Assembly (NCBI GenBank): GCA_017577895.1
Contig: PKQY01000078.1
Span: 1-5,228, forward strand
DNA length: 5,228 nucleotides
Source of the DNA: Bacillota bacterium
GTDB lineage: Bacteria > Bacillota > Bacilli > ZCTH02-B2
Direction: 5' to 3'
Shown here piece after piece: positions 1 through 4,884 of the stretch. Below the pieces are notes generated by a model. The model searched no databases and was not told the origin of the DNA. It saw nothing but the letters and a program-made list of their open reading frames with translations. How positions within the stretch are numbered: position 1 is the first letter of the stretch; every line of letters begins with the position of its first letter. Made by a program: the position numbers and the translations under genes.

Positions 1-516
1 GAGTTTACGGCCCAGATGGAGTCCAACTTGGACTTAATTGAAGAAGGCCGGATGCCATGGATTCAGTTGCTGGATGAGTTTTACGAGGATTTCCAAAAGA
101 AACTGAAACGGGCCCATGAAGAGATGCAGAAAGTCGAACTCCAGCAGGAGTATGCCGATGAAATGTGTGAAAAATGCGGTCGGCCCATGGTGTACAAATA
201 CGGTCGGTTCGGAAAGTTTTTGGCCTGTTCCGGATTTCCCGATTGCCGCCATACGAGACCGATCCTGAAGTCCATCGGCGTGTCTTGCCCGAAATGCGGC
301 GGCCAAATTGTCGAACGAAAAACGAAACGGCAGCGGACGTTTTATGGCTGCGGCCGGTATCCCGACTGCGATTTCGTGTCCTGGGACAAACCGGTGGCCC
401 AACCGTGCCCCGAATGTCAAACGCTGATGGTGGAGAAAAAAGCCAAAGGCGAGGAACGGACGATCCAATGCCCGGCTTGCGGACACCAAGAGCAAGCGGT
501 GACAACCCCGGTATAA
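1..516 (+). CDS. topA: DNA topoisomerase I (type IA), C-terminal fragment
   Basis: This is the C-terminal end of topoisomerase I, which relaxes negatively supercoiled DNA through a tyrosine-linked single-strand break. The reading frame is open from base 1, so the start and the catalytic core lie upstream of the window. The fragment begins with EFTAQMESNLDLIEEG, the end of the core domain. It then shows a charged helix and three four-cysteine zinc ribbons: CEKC...CSGFPDC (bases 166-246), CPKC...CGRYPDC (286-369) and CPEC...CPAC (406-480). The first two have the classical C-X2-C/C-X4-C spacing; the third closes with C-X2-C. The tail binds single-stranded DNA in the family. The gene stops with TAA at 514-516. 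No strong terminator follows, only a weak GATTT/AAATC hairpin (534-549) before a six-T run, so readthrough into xerC is possible. Identification is secure from the zinc-ribbon series and from its neighbour xerC. Confidence 0.96.
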   Translation, partial: EFTAQMESNLDLIEEGRMPWIQLLDEFYEDFQKKLKRAHEEMQKVELQQEYADEMCEKCGRPMVYKYGRFGKFLACSGFPDCRHTRPILKSIGVSCPKCGGQIVERKTKRQRTFYGCGRYPDCDFVSWDKPVAQPCPECQTLMVEKKAKGEERTIQCPACGHQEQAVTTPV

Positions 517-560
517 TTGCCCAGCGATGGACAGATTTCGACAAAAATCCACATTTTTTC

Positions 561-595
561 TTGCTTGGTTCTTTTCAATTGTGATAACATGTTAT
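561..595 (+). promoter_or_regulatory. possible promoter with 12-bp palindrome upstream of xerC
   Basis: The 106 bp between topA and xerC are AT-rich and hold no gene. A weak sigma-A-like arrangement can be drawn: TTGCTT at 561-566, a 16-bp spacer, and GATAAC at 583-588 preceded by TG (extended -10). The -35 matches only three of six bases. A perfect 12-bp palindrome, ATAACATGTTAT (584-595), overlaps the proposed -10. Whether xerC-hslVU has its own promoter or depends on topA readthrough cannot be settled from sequence. Confidence 0.25.
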
Positions 596-622
596 ATGTT
601 TGTTTTGAATGGAGTGAAAAAG

Positions 623-1546
623 ATGTCTACTTTTGCAGAACAGTGTCAAGCGTTTCTTGACACGCTCCATGCAAAACATCATTACTCGGTCCATACGCTG
701 GCGCAGTATGAGCGGGATGTCCGACAATTCGCCGAATTTCTCCAAGGGCGCGCCTGCACGAGCTTTACAGAGGCGGACGTCTATTCGGTTCGGGCTTATT
801 TGAGCCATTTGTTCGATGTCGGATATGCTCGGCGCACCATTGCCCGCAAGTTAGCGACGTTGCGCAGCTTGTATAAATTTCTGGTGCAACAAAATCTGAT
901 GCCGGATAACCCGATGTTGCTGGTGGCCACGCCGAAACGGGAGGCCCGACTGCCGAAATTTTTGTACCCGCGAGAGGTGGAACAGCTGTTGGCGGTCATC
1001 GACGACCGAACGCCGATGGGCTTGCGGGATCGGGCCATTGTGGAAACGTTGTACGCCAGCGGGATGCGGGTCAGTGAGTTGGTGGGCCTGAATGTGCACG
1101 ATGTGGATTTGGCAGCGGGTCAGGCTCGCGTATGGGGAAAGGGGAGAAAAGAGCGGATTGTTTTGCTGGGAAGTTATGCAATTGCGTCGATTAGGAAATA
1201 CTTGAAATCAGGGCGGCCGAAGCTGGCCATCCACGGGAAGGCGGATGCGGACTCGTCGGCGTTGTTTTTAAACCGTTGGGGTACACGGCTGACAGACCGC
1301 AGCGTCCGCCGCCTGTTGGACAAATACGCCCAGCAGCTCGCCCAGACTATAGACGTGTCTCCCCACGTGTTGCGCCATACGTTTGCTACCCATCTGCTTA
1401 ATGGCGGTGCCGACATTCGGGTTGTTCAGGAATTGTTGGGCCATGCCCACATTTCCACCACCCAGATTTATACCCATACGACTCGGGAAGCGTTGCGCCA
1501 AGTGTACGTCGCGGCGCATCCGCGGGCGAAAGGGGCAAGACGATGA
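623..1546 (+). CDS. xerC: tyrosine recombinase XerC (CodV)
   Basis: XerC is a site-specific tyrosine recombinase. With XerD it acts at dif to resolve chromosome dimers at division. The 307-residue product has the usual two parts: an N-terminal SAM-like core-binding domain (about residues 1-90) and a C-terminal catalytic domain. The full catalytic set is present: Arg149 (GMRVSEL), Lys173 (WGKGRKER), His248 and Arg251 (HVLRHTFATH), His274 (LLGHAHIS) and nucleophile Tyr283 (TQIYTH). The chosen start is ATG 623. It follows GGAGTG at 611-616 by six bases and gives the family N-terminus MSTFAEQCQAFLDTL; longer forms from upstream ATGs lack a ribosome binding site. The stop overlaps the hslV start (ATGA, 1543-1546). 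The order xerC-hslV-hslU-codY is the standard Bacillales one and supports XerC over XerD. Nothing is missing or disrupted. Confidence 0.96.
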   Translation: MSTFAEQCQAFLDTLHAKHHYSVHTLAQYERDVRQFAEFLQGRACTSFTEADVYSVRAYLSHLFDVGYARRTIARKLATLRSLYKFLVQQNLMPDNPMLLVATPKREARLPKFLYPREVEQLLAVIDDRTPMGLRDRAIVETLYASGMRVSELVGLNVHDVDLAAGQARVWGKGRKERIVLLGSYAIASIRKYLKSGRPKLAIHGKADADSSALFLNRWGTRLTDRSVRRLLDKYAQQLAQTIDVSPHVLRHTFATHLLNGGADIRVVQELLGHAHISTTQIYTHTTREALRQVYVAAHPRAKGARR

Positions 1547-2109
1547 GGGAGATTTTTCATGCCACCACCATTTTTGCCATTCAGCACAACGGGCAGTCGG
1601 CCATGGCCGGGGACGGGCAGGTCACGTTTGGCGAAACGGTGATCATGAAACAGCATGCGCGCAAAGTCCGTCGCCTGTACCATGGGGAAGTGTTGGCCGG
1701 TTTTGCCGGTTCCGTGGCCGATGCGTTGGCACTGTTCGAGCGCTTTGAAGCGAAACTTGAGGAATACAGCGGCAATTTGTTGCGGGCGTCGGTGGAGTTG
1801 GCCAAAGAGTGGAGGATGGACAAATACATGCGTCACTTGGAAGCGATGCTGCTGGTCATGAATGCGGAAAAGCTCCTGCTCATTTCCGGCAGCGGCGAAG
1901 TGATCGAACCGGACGACGGCATGATGGCTATCGGTTCGGGGGGGCACTTTGCCCTGGCCGCCGGCAAAGCCCTGAAAATGCACGCGCCGCAGTTAAGCGC
2001 CGAGGACATTGCGCGTACGGCTTTGGAGATCGCAGCGGACATCTGTGTGTACACCAACCACCAGATTGTCGTGGAAACGCTGGACGAGCGGGGAGGCGGT
2101 GAGTCATGA
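1543..2109 (+). CDS. hslV: HslV (ClpQ) peptidase subunit of the HslVU protease
   Basis: HslV is the proteasome-like peptidase that forms a double hexamer capped by the HslU ATPase and degrades unfolded or tagged cytoplasmic proteins. The 188-residue product shows family landmarks: TTIFAIQHNG (8-17), GDGQVTFG (23-30), Lys41 in ARKVRRL, GFAGSVADA (53-61) and GSGG (131-134), with ICVYTN near the C-terminus. Translation starts at ATG 1543, the only sensible start, with AAAGGGG at 1529-1535 inside the end of xerC. If processed as in Thr-type HslV, the seven residues MREIFHA are removed to expose Thr8. The B. subtilis enzyme is reported to use an N-terminal Ser2 instead; that serine is absent here. 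The stop overlaps the hslU start by four bases (ATGA, 2106-2109), which implies translational coupling of the two subunits. Confidence 0.97.
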   Translation: MREIFHATTIFAIQHNGQSAMAGDGQVTFGETVIMKQHARKVRRLYHGEVLAGFAGSVADALALFERFEAKLEEYSGNLLRASVELAKEWRMDKYMRHLEAMLLVMNAEKLLLISGSGEVIEPDDGMMAIGSGGHFALAAGKALKMHAPQLSAEDIARTALEIAADICVYTNHQIVVETLDERGGGES

Positions 2110-3488
2110 AACAGCCGCTGACGCCAAGACAGATTGTCGCCGAATTGGACAAGTACATCGTCGGTCAAAAACAGGCGAAAAAAGCCGTGGCGGTAGCGTT
2201 GCGCAACCGGTACCGAAGAAGTCTGTTGCCGCCGGAAATGCGGGATGAAGTCGCGCCGAAAAACATCCTCATGATCGGCCCCACCGGCGTCGGCAAAACG
2301 GAAATTGCCCGCCGACTGGCCAAGTTGGTTAACGCGCCCTTTATCAAGGTCGAGGCGACCAAGTACACCGAGGTCGGATATGTGGGACGAGACGTCGAGT
2401 CCATGATCCGGGACTTGACGGAAATTGCAGTTCGGATGGTCAAGCAAGAAAAAATGGAACAGGTACAGGCGCGGGCGGAACAGCTGGCCAACGAGCGCAT
2501 CGTGACCCTCTTGGTGCCGGGGCAGCGAAAGACGCGGGCCTTTAAAAACCCGTTGGAATTGTTGTTCAATCAAGAGGATAAAGAACCGGAAGACGCTTAT
2601 ACTGACCAACAACTGGAACAGCAGCGTCGGGAAGTTCGGCAGAAATTGAACAGCGGTCAATTGGAAGACGTCATGATCGAAATCGAGGTGGAAGACAACC
2701 TTCCCCACATGTTTGAACTGTTTTCCGGCTCCGGCGTGGAACAGATGGGCATCAACATGCAAGAACTGTTCGGGAGTTTTTTGCCGAAACGGACAAAAAA
2801 ACGTCGACTGCCGGTGCGGGAAGCGCGAAAAATCTTGTCGCAGCAGGAAGCGATGAAGCTCATCGACATGGATGAAGTCATCCGCGAGGCGATTCAGCGG
2901 GTCGAGCAATCGGGCATCGTCTTCATCGATGAGATCGACAAAATCGCCAGCAAGGAACACGGTCCCGACGTGTCTCGGGAAGGCGTGCAACGGGACATTT
3001 TGCCCATTATCGAAGGGTCGACCGTCATGACCAAGTACGGTCCGGTGAAAACCGATTACATTTTGTTTATCGCAGCCGGCGCCTTTCACATGGCCAAACC
3101 ATCGGATTTGATTCCAGAGCTGCAAGGTCGTCTGCCTATCCGCGTCGAGTTGGACAGCTTGACTGAAGACGATTTTGTCCGAATTTTGACCGAACCGAAA
3201 AACGCGTTGCTCCGCCAGTACAGCGCCTTGTTGGAAACGGAAGGGATCAAGGTGCATTTCACGGAAGAAGCGATTCGTGAAATCGCGCGGCTGGCCACCC
3301 GGGTCAACCAACAAACGGACAACATCGGGGCGCGCCGTTTGCACACGTTGCTGGAGAAGTTGTTGGAAGACCTCTCCTTTGAAGCGCCAGACATACACCT
3401 GGAAAAAATTGAGATTACGCCGGAATATGTCCACGAAAAATTAGGGTTTATCGTAGAAGATGAAGATTTAAGTCAATACATTTTGTAG
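2106..3488 (+). CDS. hslU: HslU (ClpY) AAA+ unfoldase of the HslVU protease
   Basis: HslU is the hexameric ATPase that recognises, unfolds and feeds substrates into HslV. The 460-residue product has Walker A GPTGVGKT (58-65), the pore loop GYVG (91-94), a family-specific insertion (I) domain roughly at 110-245 rich in Glu, Gln and Lys, Walker B IVFIDE (271-276), the arginine finger in ELQGRLPIR (Arg342) and sensor 2 in NIGARRLH (406-413). The C-terminal EDEDLSQYIL (451-460) matches the conserved tail that inserts into HslV pockets. Length is between the E. coli (443) and B. subtilis (467) proteins. The start ATG 2106 overlaps the hslV stop and is preceded by GGGAGGCGGTGA at the end of hslV. 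No terminator follows before codY, so some transcripts may read into codY. All catalytic elements are intact. Confidence 0.97.
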   Translation: MKQPLTPRQIVAELDKYIVGQKQAKKAVAVALRNRYRRSLLPPEMRDEVAPKNILMIGPTGVGKTEIARRLAKLVNAPFIKVEATKYTEVGYVGRDVESMIRDLTEIAVRMVKQEKMEQVQARAEQLANERIVTLLVPGQRKTRAFKNPLELLFNQEDKEPEDAYTDQQLEQQRREVRQKLNSGQLEDVMIEIEVEDNLPHMFELFSGSGVEQMGINMQELFGSFLPKRTKKRRLPVREARKILSQQEAMKLIDMDEVIREAIQRVEQSGIVFIDEIDKIASKEHGPDVSREGVQRDILPIIEGSTVMTKYGPVKTDYILFIAAGAFHMAKPSDLIPELQGRLPIRVELDSLTEDDFVRILTEPKNALLRQYSALLETEGIKVHFTEEAIREIARLATRVNQQTDNIGARRLHTLLEKLLEDLSFEAPDIHLEKIEITPEYVHEKLGFIVEDEDLSQYIL

Positions 3489-3497
3489 CCAGATTTA

Positions 3498-3526
3498 TAG
3501 TCAAAACATTTTAAAAATGTTAAAAT
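3498..3526 (+). promoter_or_regulatory. sigma-A-type promoter of codY
   Basis: TAGTCA (3498-3503, four of six matches to TTGACA) and TAAAAT (3521-3526, five of six to TATAAT) are separated by exactly 17 bp in the AT-rich gap between hslU and codY. Transcription would start near 3533, giving a leader of about 35 bases before ATG 3568. This would let codY be transcribed independently of the xerC-hslVU operon. The prediction is by sequence only. Confidence 0.55.
3505..3521. repeat. 17-bp perfect dyad in the codY promoter (AACAT-N7-ATGTT)
   Basis: AACATTTT (3505-3512) and AAAATGTT (3514-3521) are exact reverse complements around a single central A. The dyad fills the spacer of the codY promoter and touches the first base of the -10, the position of a repressor operator. 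It is a poor match to the CodY box AATTTTCWGAAAATT (9 of 15 at 3506-3520), so it is either a degenerate CodY site or the site of another regulator. A dyad with the same outer half-sites and spacing lies at 4464-4480. Confidence 0.5.
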
Positions 3527-3567
3527 AGAAGAAAAATTAATATGCCTTGAGAAGGAGGATGTGCTCC

Positions 3568-4350
3568 ATGAATCTGCTTCAAAAAACCCGTCGCATTAAC
3601 CGTCTGTTGCAAAGAACCGCCGGCCATGCCGTCAATTTCAACGAAATGGCCGAAGTGCTCAGTGACGTCATTGAAGCCAACACATTCGTCATCAGCCGCA
3701 AAGGCAAAATGTTGGGAGTTGGCATCTACACGCCCATCGAAAACGAACGGTGGAACAAAATGCTTGAGGAGCGTCGTTTCCCGCAAGAATACAACAATTT
3801 GCTCCTCAAGGAAGATGAGACCATCGCCAACATCACCTTGGACAGCCCGCTGACGGTGTTTCCGACGGAAATGCGGGGCATTTTGGACAAGGCGTATACC
3901 ACCCTCGTTCCGGTCGTGGCGGGCGGGGAGCGCCTGGGGACGCTGTTGTTGGCTCGATTGAACGATGAATTTGTCGACGATGACTTGATCCTTGCCGAAT
4001 ACGGCGCAACGGTTGTTGGAATGGAAATTTTGCGGGAGCGTTCCGAAGCGGTGGAGCAAGAAGCCCGCAGCAAAGCCGTCGTCCAAATGGCCATCGGTTC
4101 CCTTTCTTACAGCGAAATGGAAGCCGTGGAACATATTTTTGAAGAGCTGAACGGCAAAGAGGGGCTGCTGGTCGCCAGCAAAATCGCCGACCGTGTCGGC
4201 ATTACCCGGTCGGTCATCGTCAATGCCCTGCGAAAGTTGGAAAGCGCGGGGGTCATTGAATCCCGTTCGCTGGGGATGAAAGGAACCTACATTAAAGTGC
4301 TGAACGACAAATTGCTGACCGAACTGGAAAAACTGAAAGCCGAATCGTAA
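3568..4350 (+). CDS. codY: CodY, GTP- and branched-chain amino acid-sensing global transcriptional regulator
   Basis: CodY is the pleiotropic regulator that, when loaded with isoleucine/valine/leucine and GTP, represses stationary-phase, nutrient-scavenging and motility genes in Firmicutes. The 260-residue product has an N-terminal GAF ligand domain (about 1-150), a helical linker and a C-terminal winged helix-turn-helix. The HTH segment VASKIADRVGITRSVIV (202-218) is identical to my recollection of B. subtilis CodY and includes Ser215. In the ligand pocket Arg61, Phe71, Phe98 and Pro99 are kept, while B. subtilis Val100 is Thr100. The start ATG 3568 follows AAGGAGG (3552-3558) by nine bases and gives MNLLQKTRRIN. 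An upstream in-frame TTG at 3547 would place the ribosome binding site inside the gene and is rejected. A promoter lies just upstream and a strong terminator just downstream, so codY is probably mainly monocistronic. Confidence 0.98.
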   Translation: MNLLQKTRRINRLLQRTAGHAVNFNEMAEVLSDVIEANTFVISRKGKMLGVGIYTPIENERWNKMLEERRFPQEYNNLLLKEDETIANITLDSPLTVFPTEMRGILDKAYTTLVPVVAGGERLGTLLLARLNDEFVDDDLILAEYGATVVGMEILRERSEAVEQEARSKAVVQMAIGSLSYSEMEAVEHIFEELNGKEGLLVASKIADRVGITRSVIVNALRKLESAGVIESRSLGMKGTYIKVLNDKLLTELEKLKAES

Positions 4351-4395
4351 TCGTCCTGCACACGGCCGATGAAAACCGTATTTGACACCGTTTTT

Positions 4396-4434
4396 GCCTT
4401 CCTCATTGGATTTTTGACGGAGGAAGGCTTTTTT
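4396..4434 (+). terminator. Rho-independent terminator of codY
   Basis: GCCTTCCTC (4396-4404) pairs perfectly with GAGGAAGGC (4420-4428) to give a nine-bp GC-rich stem with a 15-base loop. Six Ts follow at once (4429-4434), then further T-rich sequence. It lies 45 bp after the codY stop and should insulate codY from the flagellar operon. Confidence 0.9.
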
Positions 4435-4440
4435 CTTTCT

Positions 4441-4460
4441 CTTTTTTTGTCTTTTTTTGT
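4441..4460 (+). repeat. tandem 10-bp direct repeat CTTTTTTTGT x2
   Basis: Two exact head-to-tail copies of CTTTTTTTGT (4441-4450 and 4451-4460) lie just after the codY terminator T-run. They form a strongly T-rich tract that may aid termination or serve as an upstream element. With seven-T runs it is also a likely slippage site. No function is assigned. Confidence 0.45.
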
Positions 4461-4463
4461 CGA

Positions 4464-4480
4464 AACATCATTTTGATGTT
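4464..4480. repeat. 17-bp dyad AACAT-N7-ATGTT upstream of the flgB leader promoter
   Basis: AACATCAT (4464-4471) and TTGATGTT (4473-4480) form an inverted repeat around 4472 with only the innermost pair mismatched. Counting one base more outward, AAACATCA (4463-4470) and TGATGTTT (4474-4481) are exact complements. It has no following T-run, so it is not a terminator on the + strand. Outer half-sites and spacing equal those of the dyad in the codY promoter (3505-3521). Confidence 0.5.
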
Positions 4481-4493
4481 TTGGAAGATATTG

Positions 4494-4527
4494 TTGATCT
4501 ATGACATTTATGGTAATGTGATATAGG
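4494..4527 (+). promoter_or_regulatory. candidate promoter for the riboswitch-flgB transcript
   Basis: A promoter must lie between the codY terminator and the aptamer if the riboswitch is to work. The best options I see are TTGATC (4494-4499), 17 bp, TGTGAT (4517-4522), each four of six, or ATGACA (4501-4506, five of six) with TATAGG (4522-4527) at a short 15-bp spacing. TGTGATAT (4517-4524) also resembles the 3' part of a sigma-D -10 (GCCGATAT), but no TAAA -35 is found at the right distance. The exact promoter is undecided. Confidence 0.3.
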
Positions 4528-4554
4528 AAAAAACTACATAAAAATGTCGTTTGT

Positions 4555-4652
4555 TTACTCAGAGGGCAAACCCAGCGAAAGCTGGCGACGCAAAGCAATG
4601 GGTCTAAAGTCTGGCCCTGGGCCAGGCCATGACTGCCATGCTGCATGAGTAA
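4555..4652 (+). promoter_or_regulatory. cyclic di-GMP class I (GEMM-I) riboswitch aptamer
   Basis: The RNA binds the second messenger c-di-GMP and controls the downstream gene. Closing helix P1 is TTACTCA (4555-4561) with TGAGTAA (4646-4652), seven perfect pairs. Inside it the conserved GEMM string AGGGCAAACC (4563-4572) is followed by hairpin CCAGC-GAAA-GCTGG (4572-4585) with its GNRA tetraloop, then the hallmark GACGCAAAGC (4587-4596). The third arm carries GGGTCTAAAG (4600-4609), the hairpin CTGGC/GCCAG (4611-4625) and CCATGACTGCC (4627-4637), which fits the tetraloop-receptor side. By alignment to the V. cholerae Vc2 aptamer, the ligand-contacting A18, G20 and A47 are A4563, G4565 and A4592. 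A terminator six bases downstream serves as the expression platform, with flgB as the first clear gene after it. Confidence 0.9.
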
Positions 4653-4658
4653 TGGGGG

Positions 4659-4687
4659 GCCCTTGTCGTTTTCGACAAGGGCTTTTT
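4659..4687 (+). terminator. intrinsic terminator forming the riboswitch expression platform
   Basis: GCCCTTGTCG (4659-4668) and CGACAAGGGC (4673-4682) form a perfect ten-bp stem with a four-base TTTT loop, followed by five Ts (4683-4687). It starts six bases after the aptamer P1 helix and lies about 200 bp ahead of flgB with no stable gene before it, the expected layout for a transcription-terminating riboswitch. Confidence 0.92.
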
Positions 4688-4768
4688 ATCAATTGGCTTA
4701 TTATGAAATGTATGCTGTTGACGCGTTTTCATGAAGCAACAAGGCGCGATTTATGAACTTTTCTAGAA

Positions 4769-4780
4769 TAAAGAGGTGAT
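4769..4780 (+). promoter_or_regulatory. near-perfect Shine-Dalgarno sequence without a recognised gene
   Basis: TAAAGAGGTGAT matches 11 of 12 bases of the full anti-16S complement TAAGGAGGTGAT, far better than the flgB site itself. Possible starts are GTG 4781 (27 codons, stop 4862-4864) and GTG 4783 (29 codons, stop 4870-4872); an ATG at 4779 is inside the site and opens only six codons. It lies in the leader between the riboswitch terminator and flgB. Confidence 0.5.
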
Positions 4781-4782
4781 GT

Positions 4783-4872
4783 GTGCAGGAAAAGAATAGG
4801 AATTGTCGAATTTACACAAGAAATGGAGTTGCCAGTGGATGTTTTTCTCCCGAAAAATTGTTGAACATGTAA
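4783..4872 (+). CDS. possible 29-residue leader peptide upstream of flgB
   Basis: A short ORF starts with GTG, six bases after the GAGG of the very strong Shine-Dalgarno at 4769-4780, and encodes a basic, Asn/Arg/Cys-containing peptide beginning MQEKNRNCRIYTRNGV and ending in Met. I do not recognise it. Its codons (AGG, AGA, CGA, TGT) look unlike those of the neighbouring genes, which argues against a conserved protein. The stop TAA (4870-4872) lies inside the flgB ribosome binding region, 12 bases before the flgB start, so translation of the peptide could be coupled to flgB. GTG 4781 opens an alternative 27-codon frame, MCRKRIGIVEFTQEMELPVD onward. Either could be fortuitous; the support is the ribosome binding site, not the peptide. 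Confidence 0.2.
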   Translation: MQEKNRNCRIYTRNGVASGCFSPEKLLNM

Positions 4873-4884
4873 GGAAGTGGATGG

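Larger units (their letters stand above)
4351..4884. other. regulatory intergenic region between codY and flgB
   Basis: These 534 bases hold no recognised protein gene. In order they contain the codY terminator (4396-4434), a tandem 10-bp repeat (4441-4460), a dyad (4464-4480), a weak promoter candidate (4494-4527), the c-di-GMP-I aptamer (4555-4652), its terminator (4659-4687), an AT-rich leader in which I see nothing definite (4688-4768), and a strong unassigned Shine-Dalgarno sequence with a short ORF (4769-4872). Confidence 0.85.

Noticed and set aside
527..622. N-terminal extension of xerC with a hydrophobic stretch (start at ATG 527)
   Set aside because: The translated leader is the AT-rich intergenic DNA, no ribosome binding site precedes 527, and ATG 623 has one and gives the normal family N-terminus.
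1833..3434. Long open frame (533 codons) on the minus strand across hslV-hslU
   Set aside because: It lies antisense to two clearly conserved genes, its product has no recognisable domain and is rich in His, Phe, Gln and Arg as expected of a complementary-strand shadow, and it has no convincing ribosome binding site.
3506..3520. The codY promoter dyad as a canonical CodY box
   Set aside because: Only 9 of 15 positions match AATTTTCWGAAAATT and the central C-W-G is absent; kept as a dyad of unknown regulator instead.
3547..3567. TTG start seven codons upstream of the codY ATG
   Set aside because: It would translate through the AAGGAGG ribosome binding site; ATG 3568 gives the family start and length.
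4611..4625. CTGGCCC-T-GGGCCAG palindrome as a separate operator or terminator
   Set aside because: It is the tip hairpin of the third arm of the riboswitch aptamer and has no T-run.
4287..4646. Minus-strand ORF of 119 codons over the codY end, its terminator and the riboswitch
   Set aside because: It reads across a terminator, poly-T tracts and a structured RNA; the product is low-complexity Lys/Ser-rich and resembles nothing known.
4769..4795. Sigma-D type flagellar promoter starting with TAAA at 4769
   Set aside because: No GCCGATAT-like -10 occurs at the needed 14-16 bp spacing; the same bases are better read as a Shine-Dalgarno sequence.
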